A stretch of DNA of 64,000 nt from Glossina fuscipes. Lineage: Eukaryota; Arthropoda; Insecta; Diptera; Glossinidae. This document shows positions 1-14,000 of the stretch, piece after piece. A program made the position numbers and the translations under genes. The stretch spans positions 782,327 to 846,326 of the forward strand of contig NW_023998556.1 of the NCBI RefSeq assembly GCF_014805625.2. The letters are read 5' to 3'. The notes below the pieces were generated by a model, which did no database searches, had not been told where the DNA came from, and was given only the letters and a program-made list of their open reading frames with translations. Every line of letters begins with the position of its first letter. Position 1 is the stretch's first letter.

Positions 1-3000
1 TCAATATCTCTATCTATTTTCTATGTTTGTGGGTCTCTATCTCATCCCTTCTCCATCTCTTTCCATAAATATTGTCTTACAACCATTCTTTCATTATTTA
101 TTTCATTCTCTGTTTTCTCGTTCTCTTTTTCCTATTCTCCTTTTCACACATCCCATTAATTGTAATAAAAATGTTAAAATTTTTTCAAGCATACAAGATG
201 TGAATGTTAGTGATGTGTTCAACGTTGTTTGATGCCAGCCTTTTTGTTTCAAATTCTATTTAAAGCAAACAAAAAGAAAAAAAGACGACAAAAAAGGTTT
301 ACGTGTTTTCATATCAAAATATGTTAAAACACTCCAGTTGGTGCATGAATGGTTTGCAGTATGAGCAACATGAAAGGCGCAAGCGGGCGCACAGTCACAC
401 CACAAGTACTTCCTACGGTTTTGTAAAATTGCTCTTAACTGCAGTTGTGCGACGTCGAAAACCTCTTTGTGTTGTGCACACATCCGTAAACGTGTTAAAT
501 AATACAGAACACATTAATTTAAACATGTACAGTTGAAGTATATCTATCCACTACCTGGTCTGTGTACGGTTTGTGTGTGTGTGTGTGTGTAACTCCTATT
601 ATAATTCATGATAATATGCTCTCATAATGCATAACATTTTTTTCATTTTTAATTTAAATATGAAAATTATTATGAATTTTTTATTACAACGTTTTGTTGA
701 GTGGTTTATAAAATTTGACACGCACGTATAAATAAACGAAGGGAAGGTTATTCTCAAACACTCGCCATGATAACGTAAGTCACAAGTAATAAAATTGATG
801 GCAAGACTTTACAGTGTAATTGATGCGTTTAGACGACAAGGTATTCCCCGATATTCGAATTCCACGAGTTAAATAAAAACGTGAAAGTCAAGCAAAAGAC
901 GATAATTGAGATGCACGCAATTTAACAGCAAAATCCATTAACACAAACACTGACCGCGAGCTGCACATAGTTTATTTTATTACTGTTTCGATAACGTCTT
1001 ACGATTAACGTTCATTAAAATTTTTCTTCTGCGTTAGCTTTTATCTTTCGAGCTCATTCAAAATAAATTTCTCACTTACGATGCATTGCATTCTTGATTC
1101 ATACTGTAACACAATTAAGGCTTTCTGCGTGTTACATACGTTCGCACAAACTTAATATACTCTGTAATACAATTCAAGTAAAATATAATACAATAAGTGA
1201 AAAATTGATTAAGAAAATATACAAAAGTCATGAGCAATAGTGATCACTCGGATAAGCAATTATATTTCCAATTTGGCTTCACCTTTGCAAAACATATGAT
1301 TTCTATGATTTTAAAACAACATCAAGTGAAGGTAATGTAAGCAAAATTTTACTACAACATTTACTAATGTAAATGTTTTTTTCATCTAAACCTTCACCTT
1401 TTTTTTTACTAAGTATTTCAATTCCTTGTTTCAGTTTTTTTCTTCTTTCTTTCACATCTTTTTGAATAACACAGGTTTTTTGTTTGTTTACTATTTACAT
1501 AATTTTCCCACCTGTAAAACAAAAACTTGGCATTATTTAAGCAGTTATGCAGAATGAACGATCTTCCGCATGAAAATGCATTTGTGCTGCGAATTCTATT
1601 ACATTATTTGGCAAATAATCTCGTACCTCCCTAACGGAAGACTTTACGTGTGTTTCTTCATAGTCAACGTCGCACTTACGCCGCATCGTCCTCATACATT
1701 TTGGCAGCTAGGATAGCAAGCCTTGGTTCTGGAAAAGTGCCGCTGAATCTACATAGTGGTTTTTATTTGGTGTGCTATCAATTCCGGGAACTCGAAAGCA
1801 ACATTTTTGAGGTTTTTATTTTTTTTTTTTTGTATTGGAAAAGTGAAAATGCCTTTCAAACAAACACAACAAATTATGGATGTTCTCTCCTCCTTGTTTA
1901 GTAAGTCAACAACAAGAAATTCTCTGAGTAACAATAGAAAATGCTTAGTGTGCATACGAACTTTTCCTGCGTCTTAAGAAAATAGTTGTTGGATGCATAT
2001 GAAGAAGATGCATTGATAGAACGCTAGTACTAATGCTGATTTTCAAAACTTCGTTCCAATAATTTTGATGATCCATAGGAGGGCTAGTTGGAGCTAACGA
2101 AGAAAACCAAAGGCAGTAATTGATGCATATAGCCGACTAACAATAATTTAACAAATTTGACCGTTCCCGATAAAATATGTGATAATTGTATGCAAAAAGC
2201 GCCACTAACAGTGTCATACTTCATAAATTTTTGTCGAACGTGCCGGGATGGGGGGAGCCTGCAAACTTCCTAAGATATCTGTTTTGCGTCAGTTTTCTTC
2301 TTTTTTGGTTGAGTCGGTTGCAATTGCTTGACAATAATCTTGGCTTAATTTGGATTGCCTTTATTTTTTCAATATTTATCGAACTTAAAATGGTCTTTTA
2401 CTTAAACTGTCGCTATGACTTGATTTACCTCACGCCACTTGATATCTGAGATGACAGATGGCTTGGCCTTACTTTTACTTCCCACGCGACTATGTCAGAA
2501 TTATGTAAATTCTTGTGTTTGCATGGAAGGCACTTAGCCCGCTTGCCTGGGTAACGCTGGATACTATACATTGTAGCTTGGCTTCGTGACTTATAAATGT
2601 TCGACTAAACCACTTTCAGATTTCACTGAACTGCGAGCTACAAACGGCCGCTTTCGATAGCAGACTGAAAAGCTAGTTTCAGAAAACGTCCCAATTCTCA
2701 ATTAAGATTATTGATCGCTTTTTACACAATCTCTGCAATAAATATTAAGACGTTACATAGGTTTTCAAATATGAAAAAAATCCTCCTTTTCTATCTAATA
2801 GCACCACATGTTAATAATGTTTCACCAACGCTTTAAGCAATATTCTACAAAGTAAGATTTTGGGACCATCGGTCTTTCGAAGCTCGCCTTATTCCCGTCC
2901 TGCTCCAAAACTCGAAAGTTGAAAATGGTTTTCTCAAAGCTTTATTTTTGAGGTCGGTCAGCAAAATTTTTTGAAACTATGCCTCGACCTCATTAAAATT

Positions 3001-3372
3001 TTGCACATTTCTTCAAGGTAGAATTGGCTTGAACGAAGATTTTTTCGTTGATGGTAAATTATTACTTAGGCAATACATATTATGGGTTTCACCGAAAGTT
3101 TTACGTTTCGATGCACAATGTTGGCGAGAAACACTTCGTTCAATAATAAGCTGTACTTACCTATTAACAAAAAACACTAGCTTTTTGAATTCAAATGAAC
3201 TTATCACGATCTGATCTGATAACGTTTATCTAAGGATGTTCGAAAGTCACTGCTAAGTTTTCAAAATTTTCAATGAAAAATTTCATAAAATAATGCTTTT
3301 AAGCTTTAAATTTAAATATCAATGAAATTTCTTTTTTTCGAAAACTCTTAATAAAGAAAAAAAAATAGTAGT
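1..3372. other. AT-rich non-coding stretch
   Basis: No coding region is recognisable on either strand; the longest open frames are under 90 codons and have no family motif. It holds a (TG)n microsatellite at about 571-590 and several T-runs (for example near 1400 and 1815). No promoter, splice-bounded exon or repeat family could be supported. Confidence 0.6.
571..590. repeat. (TG)n microsatellite
   Basis: An uninterrupted TG dinucleotide run of about nine units is seen directly. No associated gene. Confidence 0.9.
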
Positions 3373-4184
3373 AAGCAAGTCATATTCGGCTGGGGTCGAA
3401 TCTCGCATACCCACCATCATTCTTTTACCCACCATACCCACCATCATTCTTTCATTCTTTTATTTATTGCAATAAAAAAGTGCATGGGATAAACTTTATC
3501 TTTCAGCTTCTAGTCCTTTAAAAGATAGCCGTGACGTCCACCAAAATTAATTTCGAATTAACATAGTATTAAGTTCGAAATAAGTATTCTTTTCCAGTAT
3601 TAAGTTCAAAACCAATAAGTCGATAACCAATTCGATGGTTTTGTTATGAAAAAATTAAACCACCACGTCGTGGTGTCGATCATATTTATTTTGTATTTAA
3701 CGCATTTTTAAGCAGGTGCATGTTCATTTGAGGAATGTCCAAAATAGTTTTAAATATTCTATCTTGTCGACCTTATGGTTAATAAGTATAAAACGTCAAA
3801 AAAGTGAGAAAAGAAAATTTAATCAGTTGTTTTTGCCTGTGGCCACGTCCAATTTTTCCGATGTTTCCAATAAATAGAAAAGTTTTTAATAAAGTATATG
3901 TGGAAAATTTTAGCTTTCTGTCTTTTATAATTTGTGAATAGTGAGCAAAAGCTCAACAAATTCGTGTTTAGAAAAACGGAATTTACTTCACGCTCTAAAC
4001 AATTTCGCTAATTTTTAATACCAACATGCGTAAAATAGCTTCTAACATTTCTACCAGATTTGAAGTAGATAGCTTCATTTTGCGTCAACAGCGCACATCA
4101 TCCAGACATGCAGACATGACTTAATCGATCCAAATTTCATCCCGAAGTTGCCTTTGGGTATTGAAAACATTACGACAAAATGAG
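3373..4184 (+). mobile_element. Non-autonomous repeat family, copy A (near full length)
   Basis: This 0.8 kb unit is homologous, by eye, to the reverse complement of 7300-8025. It starts with 'aagcaag..atattcggctg' and passes a near-palindrome CACCACGTCGTGGTG (3661-3675) preceded by 'cgatggttttgtta'. It continues through a shared 'gtgagcaaaagctcaac' block (about 3940) and an 'agatttgaagtagat' block (about 4060). It ends with a degenerate 'agacatgcagacatg' tract and 'attacgacaaaatgag', which matches the tail of the fragment at 40926-41044. There is no coding capacity. The layout resembles short non-autonomous fly repeats of the mini-me/Helitron-like kind that carry GTCY tracts and a 'tatactttatagggtc' tail. 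That family name is a suggestion from general knowledge, not a proven assignment. Confidence 0.7.
3407..3453. repeat. 27-bp period direct duplication
   Basis: The string 'atacccaccatcattcttt' occurs at 3407 and again at 3434, inside copy A of the 0.8 kb family. The other copy (7300-8025) has only one equivalent, so the duplication is private to this copy. Confidence 0.8.
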
Positions 4185-6589
4185 TTTTCTCCGTTTCAGT
4201 GTTGAGTATAGAAAGCTAGTAGGTTTGTACGAAATGCATAGAAGTCGTTCGTAGTGTCATCCAACACCTCTTTGTCGCTTTTAAAAAAGTTTAAATTTAA
4301 AATTTAAAAAGAAAGCGGTCTTCGCGTGTTCTATACAATTTTTCCTTTTTCGTAAATTCTTCGGTACAGTGGCACATACCTTTGTCATATTTCTGGCGTT
4401 GATGTTATTACCGTTAGTTTATGAAACTAAATTCCAAAAATTGAGGATGTCGACCTGTGTATGCAAAACATCTCTCCAACTTAATGCTTATCTCGTGGAA
4501 ATAAACATAAACGAGAACAAGGATAAATAAAAAAAAAACGTGAAACCATTTAAATTTATTGCATGAAAACGTGACGCAGACTGGAAGGCGTAGCTGGTCG
4601 TTGTCTCACAGAGAAAACGACAGTTTAAAGAACCGTTAAAATATATGGTTTAAGGTAGCTGCACAATGGAGGTAAGAGTAAGGAAAACATCGAAGGTGAG
4701 AGAGCCCAACTTTTTACCGTTTCTTCTGGTTATAGTTTTAAAGGCCGGTCAGGTTTTTAGTCGCTACATGTTAACAGTTGTCCGAGGACGTTTTTCCCAT
4801 TCTGCACGTCGCCTAGCAAAACGGCAGCCAATAATAATAATAATAACTGCCGATAGCAACAATCAAACGTGGTTTACTTTACGCTCGATACTATGACTGT
4901 AAATTTTTGTTACGCATGAATGACTTATTTCGAAATATTGCTTCAAACCAATACAGCCAGTATTAATCCTTTGGGTTGTATTAGAGGACAGGCGGACAAT
5001 TGTAAAGAAAAGTACACAAAATCAATTCGCACAGTTGAGCAGCTTACATGAAAACTGCATTTAGGTCATAGTGACATAGAAAAAAGGAAAAGAATCAAAG
5101 AATTTCTCACTAGCGTCCTCCGTTGCCTTGATTAAACTAAATGCTATAAATATGTCCTTGAATTGATGTTGAAATAAATATTGTTGAGTATGCGTACATT
5201 CAGTAGTTTGCCCACTTAGTGCAGCGAACGCACGATGCTGCAGAATAGTGCTTCAATGCATTGGTTGATAATGTTGTGCGTGCCATCAAGCGATAATTTA
5301 TATTTTCTACACTGTGCTGACACGACTAACGGAAGTAAGTAAAGCAATGAAAGAGAAAAAAACTCGAATAGAAAGAAAATTCAAATTGAATTATGGTTTC
5401 TGTGCAAAGTGTCATTAGAAGCTGTACACTCGCATTTGTGGTAATCGGTGTAATGTATTGATATTATATGTGCAGCTTTCAACGTAAGAGTTTTCTTAGT
5501 TTAGTAAGGGGTGCCAAGAAATTTGAAAAAAAAAACTTCTGCCGATTTTCGTCATCTGCAATTGATTTTATTATTTTATTTTATTTATTACATAATGTGG
5601 TTCGGAAACTTATACCCATATCCAGCTAATTGCAATTCCCTAACTGATCTCCTATAACGACTGTATTCTTCAAAGCAACCGGTAAAAAGAATAGATGCAT
5701 TTGCATTGCATTTTGCAATGTATGCAGCAAAATTAAAATTTTCTCATCTGCTGCAGCAATGCATTGCATCATCTGTATATCAACACGTATAGCGAAGTTA
5801 TATTTTGGCATTTCGTTGCACGACTCACGATATAAAATCACTGTTTCATTTTATTAGCGAATAAAATTTATATCACTGAAGCGTATAATTCACCATACTT
5901 TTCCTTCTTTGTTAAACAAAAGGGAATTATATTCGTGTTAGGCCCAAGGTTTAGTATTGACCATAATCTTGTGTACCATTCGATACGTGAATCGTATATA
6001 TCACACGTTCAAATCATACCTTTACGAATTCGGCAGCAGTTACTTATAGGTACATGCGCAAACTAAAAATCGTATTAACGTAATCCGATCTATTTACGTA
6101 TAATAATTTAAAAAATCCTTAATCCGCTTTAATCGACCCCCGAATTTGATATCGAAGTTTTATTAACAAAAGAAAGAAGAAAATTCAGATACAGCACCAA
6201 CCGCCTTACTGAGAGAAAGTTTGTGGCAGTTATTGGTTATAAAAAGTTTCCGGTTTTCTTGAAAAGACCAACGCTATAAATAAAGCTCAAGTCTTAAGGT
6301 TAAAAAATAAAAGAATACCTTCCGACTTCTGGGCGCAGCTTTCTAAGGGAGGTATAGCGAATTCAAAAGAAAACATATGAAATTGTTTACAAATCAAAGA
6401 GAGGTACAGCGAATTCAAAAGAATTCATACGTCTGATGACTAATACAAAATTCGTGAAATGATTTTATTAGTAATCAGCAAAAAATCAATTTGTTTTGCT
6501 TTTGGAGTTTATGGTGTGCTTGAGGCGCCGTTGAAAAATTTTTCAATACTAGCCCGCATTCCTACATTCGAAGCACATATCTTAATTTC
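4185..6589. other. AT-rich non-coding stretch
   Basis: No coding region recognised. It contains a POU-octamer-like ATTTGCAT at 5699-5706 overlapping a perfect 7-bp-arm hairpin (CATTGCA at 5704-5710, TGCAATG at 5714-5720), and a 52-bp-period direct duplication at 6349-6423. Neither is enough to claim a regulatory element. Confidence 0.55.
6349..6423. repeat. 52-bp period direct duplication
   Basis: 'gaggtatagcgaattcaaaa' at 6349 is repeated with one change at 6401. A short local tandem duplication seen directly. Confidence 0.8.
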
Positions 6590-6680
6590 GACGACCGGAG
6601 GAAATCTTCGAAACACGCACGAGTAGACAGACGGACAGACTTGTCTACTATGTTGACTCGGAATTTGCTACTAATAATTT
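6590..6680 (+). repeat. Possible GTCY-tract fragment of the 0.8 kb repeat family
   Basis: It contains 'agacagacggacagac' (6625-6640) followed by 'gttgactcggaatttg', which resembles the post-tract sequence of the other copies ('caattcagaattt'). The rest does not align convincingly by eye, so family membership is tentative. Confidence 0.4.
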
Positions 6681-7299
6681 TAGAGATTGAAAAGTCGTAA
6701 CTTGAAGGGGTAGACCTACCGCGTACCGTTACTTAAGGTTGAATAACTACTCACTTCAAAAGACAAAGTGACGTTATGCCAAATAATGGATTATTTTCTT
6801 GAACTGATTTACAAAAGATATTGCTGTTTGCCTTTGTCTTGTTTGCAGTCTAGCAAAATAAGAAAATAAATAAACGCTCAAAAGTATAACAGCTATTGCA
6901 ACAAATTTTTTTTTTTTTTGTATCTTCGTTATACTTCTCAGTCCAAATATCTTTTTGCAATTTCAAAAATGTAATGATTACGACTTTTGAAAGTACTTTC
7001 GCACCGTCCACCGAAGTAAGGGTTAAGGGAAATCAATACGTTTGCGACAACCAAAAGGAAACTTCGGAGACCCCATAAAGAAGAAAGCCGAAGGGGACCA
7101 TAGAAAATAAAATGGCCCAGAACTTATGACTAGCCGCTAAGTAGCTTTTATCCCTCCGTTTGTTCCTATAACGTAAAAACATGAGTATTTCTTTTAGAAG
7201 TAACCGTCTGTAGAGCGTCCCTAAAAAAATAATAAAGTCCGTAGGTCGTCATGCAGACAGACAGTGAGGATGTCGGTAAACATAGCCGTTATGCACAAA
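6681..7299. other. Non-coding stretch
   Basis: No coding region recognised. Around 7200-7290 there is a second 'gcagacagacag' block that may be a diverged or rearranged tail of the neighbouring repeat copy B. Confidence 0.5.
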
Positions 7300-8025
7300 A
7301 AATATATTTTTGATCAGCGTGAAATTCTGAATCCACTCTAAGCCATGTCCGTCCGTCTGCGCGTCTGTGTGGTGTTTGTTGTTGTCACTCTGCTGGTCAC
7401 AAAAACAAAAATATCGACTTCAAATTTGATAGAAACTTTGGAAGTTTCTGCGCGCAGTTTGGTATTGAAAATGGGCCAAGTTGGTCAGAGCGCCCGCAGT
7501 AAAGCATAAACTGAACGCATAAAATTGTGGGGTTTTGCTCATTACAAACCATATTCGTCCTACGGAAAGCTCTACTATATGCGTGTAACAATGAAACAAG
7601 TCGGTCATGTATACACACAATTATAATTGATTCAAGTTTTTAAATTTCATCTCATTGAGGTTTTATGCTTATCATCTATAACATAACATCTATAACAGAA
7701 CATGTAAACTTACTCTGTATGTTTCCCAAATGAAGATACATTTTACTATCTACTTAAAAATAAAACAAATATCGTGGACACCACAATGTGGTGGATTCAT
7801 ATTTTTCCCAACAATACCATCGATGTGTGCTTGGAGAATGAGTATCTTAACTATAAACTAATTAATTAATTAATTTAGAAAAATTAATTAATTGATTTTT
7901 TCTTAACAAAAGGTGCAAGGTAAATATTAACCTATTCACTTTTTCATAGCTAAAGCATCGGGCTTTAAAGATTCTAATGGTGATGGGTGTTTCGGGCTCA
8001 GCCGAATATGGCGTTCTTGCTTGTT
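7300..8025 (-). mobile_element. Non-autonomous repeat family, copy B (near full length, inverted)
   Basis: The reverse complement aligns with 3373-4184 from end to end. The head 'aagcaagaacgccatattcggctg' lies at 8025 leftwards. The near-palindrome CACCACAATGTGGTG (7779-7793) is flanked by the same 'cgatggtattgtt' and 'gatatttgttttattt' sequences. Then come 'taatgagcaaaa' (about 7530), 'caaatttgaagtcgat' (about 7420), and a GTCY tract (7345-7370) followed by 'attcagaatttcacgctgatcaaaaatat'. The last part is nearly identical to 49341-49381 (+). No coding capacity; ORFs on this strand are incidental. Two such copies in inverted orientation 3 kb apart could form a large foldback in transcripts crossing them. 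Confidence 0.75.
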
Positions 8026-11000
8026 AAAAAAACAACATTGAACTTACTTTAAAAATCTTAAACTATATCAACAGTCGATTCTTACGTGACAAATTTTAGA
8101 TGTCATGCTCTTATACTTAAGGGACCGCTTAAGGTAAGAAAATTGAAAGAATTGTAGTTCACTAAGATATATAGTAAATAAAATTTGGAAACTCAATGTT
8201 TAACCCAATTTGTGATAAAAAACTATACACTATAAACAAGCAAAGTCTAACCTAAAGGTAAAACTTCTTTTGTAAGAAGCCTATGCTCGGGGCAAAAGCA
8301 CTGAGCTTGTACTACTTTATTACATTAATATTGTCTAAACCGACCGAAACATCTTAACACTTGAACTTAAGAATAGTTAATTTAAAATCGCTTTATGTTA
8401 ACTTAAACTCTAGTTATATCGAGTCGTTGAAATGCGATTTTCGGCATTTTCAGTTTAAATTCAATGAATAAAAGTTTATGTAACATTTTTAATGATCCTA
8501 TTAAAATGACACGCAAAGAAGTGGACGAGAAAACACACTCGCGGATGTACAGAACGAAACTAAATTGCTTCAGGGAAATGTGTTTATCTTTTATTAAACT
8601 AATAAAATTTAATATTACCGCAATAATAGCAGTATGCAAATTGGCATCACGTTGCTTTCACCAAAGCATTCCATTATTGTAGCCTATGAAATACGACATG
8701 CCAAAGGCTAAGGAGAGATAGGTTTTGAGGCAAATAGCCGCAGGCGCGGGGGACTGAATAATCAAAGGGAGCAATCAATATTTGTTTGTTTCTTTTTTGT
8801 TTCTTCTTTGTTTTGTTTTTAACACAAAAACTAGATATATAATATTAGCGGAAATGACACGCGACACCAGGCCTCCTGGCAGGCACGTGCAAGGGATGTT
8901 GAAAAAACAAAAAATGAACATAAATCATAAAAATTTGTTATTGCTATTGTTTAAATAATCATTTGTGCAGATTTCCGTATAAATTAGAGATAATAACTAA
9001 ATAGTATAAAAAATGTGCTGTTACTTGACTCGCTTTTTTATGCTTAGCAACGAGGCACGGTCGAATTTTAGTTTTACCGAGTCATTTGTAATTTCAATCA
9101 AAAGCATTAGAAGTTTCAGACGGAACATATGTATTGTTGCAACACCCAAAATCTGAATCAACTTAGCCATGAGGTCTAATTTTCGTTGATTTGTCTGTAC
9201 ATCCTCTGCTGTTGAAAAAATTTGGTAAAAAATATATCCGTTCAAACGCCTCGAGATTATGCAGCTGTAGCAGATATTAATTTAAAATTGGAGCAATTTA
9301 ATTAGCAGCAGTTCGAGTAACACGCACACACACACAACTGCAAACTTCCTTGCATTTTTTACAAATGCGGCGGAGTTGGCGCGTTTGCAAAATTCGCTTC
9401 AAAGCGAATATAAAATGTTAGGTATTTTTCGCGGTAACGTTTCGGAAAAAGTGTAAAAATGGAGAGATGTAATAAAACATTAAGCAGCAATGGCAGCAGC
9501 AGGTGGTAAAGTATACGTATGTTATATGAGCGAATGCTAAGTAAAACTAATGCCTTGGCTAAAAACGGATTTAAAGCGGAAGTATTTATGAATCTCTAAA
9601 TAGCACATTTACAACACAGCGCCATATTACAAACAAACTGAAGCAATAGAAGCGACAGGGCGGGGAGGCAGCGCATTACATCTGGTAAAGTGCTAATGTG
9701 TGCACTTGTTAACAAGTAGTGCTGCCACAGTTTTACATATATAAGTATGTGTATACATATACATATGTACGTGCATGCATGGTAGACTTTCTATGTCGTA
9801 GAATAAACAGTACATTTATAAGTCCAAATGCAATGTTAAATAAAAACGGAAATGCAATGAAGAAAAAAAAAGGAAATTCAAGAACACTAGAGTTCTATTA
9901 TAAGCCAAATGGATCTGTATATATCTTTGCTTAAATATGTGCACATGTAATTGTGCTTCCATGGCATATGGCACTCGAATTACCGCCTCCCTCTCGACTG
10001 TTAAGCTCGAATTCGCTCATATCTTCGCGATACTCGAATGTGCGCTTATGCCAGATGTATTACGATGATAAACCAGTATTTATGTCATTTGCTCATTCTA
10101 TTGTAGTTGTATGTTTTAGTACACACTAAATATAACATAACACAAGATTATGAAATTATTTAAACAATCCAATTTTTCTGTAGTGCTCGCTTATTGAGAT
10201 CGTTTTTTGTTGTTTTATTTGTAAATCATTTGGTTTGTTCCTTTTCTCAGCGATTTGTGTGACGTTTAAAGAACACGCTTAAGTACAGATGCATTCTCAT
10301 GAAATTCAAAGCATTTTTTTCGTTTTCTCTAACTTTTGTCTTCTTGCCTTGCATTGCACACCTCTCTTTTAAATGTATAAATGCATAATGTCCACTTAAC
10401 AAGATATACGCACATTTATGAAGGAACTGCATTATTTTCGTACTGTGAAATGAGTTTAAACATTCACGTCCTTTTCACTGGTTTCCTCATTCGTTTTTGC
10501 CGAATAACTGTTGCATTGGGTTATTTGCTTTTAGAGATGCTTTGCTGTCATTTTAAGAACACGTGATATAAATTATCGGCGACCTAGCAATGAAAGGGTT
10601 TTTTGTTAAATTTAAAATCTCCTTAAATACTTTCTTTATCCCTCATATCATTTTACGATCGCACTAACGGACTTTTTGCAAAGACTTTAACGTGACGAAC
10701 TTCTTCCTTAAGTTTTGGATTGTGCTAAAGCTACAAAATAATTTTTTGTAGGTATCCTCGTTGAATCGCAATTAATTTGAGAAAAACGATTGTTCATAAG
10801 AACTTTTTGGCCATATTCCAATAGAACGCAATTTAATTTTACACAAACAATCTGGCGCTTTAAATAAAGCTATCAAAGGGAAAGAGTCATTCATTGGACG
10901 ATGTCGTCACGAAACCGCAATTCAAATTTGAAGTTAGTCGATTAAGAATTGAAAGCGCGAGATGAAAAATCTGTGGCCAGCCCGAAATCTGAGAGGAAGT

Positions 11001-14000
11001 GTTCGGGGTAAAACTTGCAAGTTTAAAATAGTGATTTCATTTAAAAAACAAACACTCCGCAGTACCTTTCAAGGGTCGTTGTCGAATATAGGAATAGGAA
11101 TCGTTTAACATAAAAAACCATAAATATGGTGAATATATTCATAAAACCCCTCAAGAGCAGATTTTCTTATTTGCTTCTGATCAATATCCAATAAGAGTCA
11201 CATTTTTCTCTTTTTAAAATGCAACTTCTTGCCTGCTCGCTAGCTGTTTATTTGCTCAACGATCTACTTGCCATACCGTTCGTTAGCGTCCGATAGACTA
11301 TACTTCCAGAATTTTGTACATCTTAGAATTCTACACGAATGTTCACTCGGTTATGCTAACGTCTGCTTATGTCGTTCCTACATACGAATCACGCGCCGAT
11401 CAGTGCTGTATATTTATGGGTATAGAATTTCAGTAAAGAGCGGCGCTTAAATTCGTCAAAATTATATATTTTCTTTAATCGTTCATAGTTGCCACGCTTA
11501 AATGTCCTAAGCGCCGGAAAGTCTCTTTCGCGGCTTAAAGAAACTTTTTTTTATTCACAGTTTTAGAGAGCTAGTCGTTAGCAAGTAGTCAAAGATTATG
11601 TTTATTCAGCTTCATTAATAACCTCTCTCTACGCTTGCTAAGAAGTGTTCCCAAGAACACTTTACCTTTAGCAAACTACTACTGTCAACAATTTTTTGGC
11701 ACTAGCAGATTTTTCCTCGATATTTCTTCTCCTTTTTTTTTGGATTTGGAAATAAATTGAAAATTACTATACCATAATTTGAAAAACATGTGCTCATACT
11801 TTCTGATTTTTTCATGTTTTTCTTTTTCATACTCATATCAATTTTGGAATTCATATATTATATTGTTAACTACAAATAGATTGTTATTGCCAGTGTTGGT
11901 GTCATATTAAATGAATCAACTTTGTATATAAACCCTATCGGATAAAATTTAATAATTCTCTGACAATATCTCTCGGTTGAGGTTATCTGCACCTGATTTT
12001 ATAATTAATTATAAATTTTCCACTTTTTATACATGGTATTAGATCATATAAGAGATAATAACAGGTTTTGTATATAACAAACATTAAATATTGATTTGAG
12101 GCAAATTATACTATGAACACTCTTATTAATGAGATTAATTGATACAACGAACAATCTGTAGTGAAACTCGAGTAAGTTTCAAGCAGAAGTTGGTTGAAAA
12201 TACCTAATTGATTTCGTACCGTTTTCAATGGTTACTTGAGAGGATCGAAGGCTATCGCGAAAAATTGATGCTTCTGTAACAGGCGCGCTCAAATTTCAAC
12301 CTGCAATTAAGTGGTGAGACTTGCATCTAGAAATTCGTTAGGGACGCATGTTCTTAATTGGAAATCGCCAATCCCGTAAACAGCTAAATATAATAGTTTA
12401 TCGGAAATAGTTTTTATACAACCACAAATACATTGGGTAAAAATGATTTTGAATTGATTTGATAACTAACTATTTACAAAACATCTCTAAATGTCCTTAT
12501 GGCGTGCATCTCGGCTCACATGTTAACACCTTGGTTTTAATAAAGAATTCGTGGGTTATTCGCAATTTGCCTTAAGAAAAGTCAGTATTTCTTGGCGTCA
12601 AAAAATTTTGCTCCTCTTAAAGACACTTAATATAGTTTTCACTGTATATAATCACATAACATGTATGATACAAAAAATCCATGTGTTTATTATTATCACA
12701 TATTATTTCCATCCATACTTGTTGGTGTTTTTGTCCTTTTTTTATCCGGTATGTCAACTCAATTAGGATTACAAATGCATTATAAAGGCATTTTCTATAG
12801 AATTTTAACAATATGCGTATATATGCGTGTGTTTACATTTATAATGCAAACATTTGCGTTACTTGTTTACAATATGACATTAAATAGCATTCTCACATAA
12901 CCAGCCAGCCAGCGCCTATTTATTGTCTTTCGGTTTTGCTTTCAGTTAAACTTTTCTGCCCACCTGTGAGTGTGTGATTATTTATGTTGTATGCATTTGT
13001 AAGTACAGCTGTAATGTAATTTGTTTATGTATTAGTTTTTGAGCCTGTATAATAAAATCCATCATAATATGAAATTGATTTCGTAAACATTGTTTTGTTT
13101 GAACTTTCATTAGAATAGATTTATAAAACATTTTGGAAATATTTTTGTCGTGCAGTGAAAGATGAATGCATGCTTAGTTTATCGAAATAAAAAGTTTTCT
13201 AATCATTGCAAAGTGGACGCGATGAAATCCAAGTTCTTAGAACAATATATTCTTAACTTAAATTTTATTATTTTTGTCAACGCTTCTGGGGCATATGACA
13301 CATATCAGTGGATTTTTAGGTGAAGCTTTCTCATTGCATCGCTTATTGCGCTTTGATGCATTTGGTTCATTTTAGTTGCTTACTATTGAAGATATTTGCA
13401 AGGTTCTGTTATTTATATGTCATAGCTTTTTCTCAAAGCAATATTGACTTGAAAGCTTTTGTCGCTATTGTTTTGTTGCTAACTTTTAGATTCGTAGAGA
13501 ACAAAATCGACTGGAACACGTTTTGTGGTAAGGTAGATGGCGCAACAATAACAAGAAGTTACATAAATGCAATTTTTAAATAAGCTTTTAACTGAAAGGT
13601 ATATAATAAGTTTCATGTCATACTATCTTTTATTTGACGACACATGTATAACTTTTGCGAGATAAGCAAATCCACTTTTGTCTATTTTAACACAAATTTA
13701 TGGAAAATATTTGAAAAGAAAATATATGTACTCTGTAGCGTTTTCGAATTATCAGAAAAATCTGAGCAAAATACCGGCAAAAGCAAAATCAATAGAATAG
13801 CGTTTAAAACCTACCCATAGGTTGCAAAGCAAAGTTAACTACCAGTTATGCCGGCAGTCGGTCAATTTAAACAGTAAAGAAGTCATAACTGAGTAGTGGT
13901 CACAATCTGGAGCAGTGGAATACACGCTTAGAGAAAAATTTATTGGAGACTTTTCATTTCGAGATTTTTTTTTTTTTGGGGCTGGCTTCCGGCCGCAAGG

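Noticed and set aside
5570..5595. Possible further LINE 3' tail ('ttattttattttatttatta')
   Set aside because: The adjoining sequence does not match the 3' UTR shared by the three accepted copies; it is ordinary AT-rich sequence.
7397..7620. Two overlapping minus-strand ORFs of 66-73 codons
   Set aside because: They fall inside copy B of the 0.8 kb repeat and are not conserved as frames in copy A.
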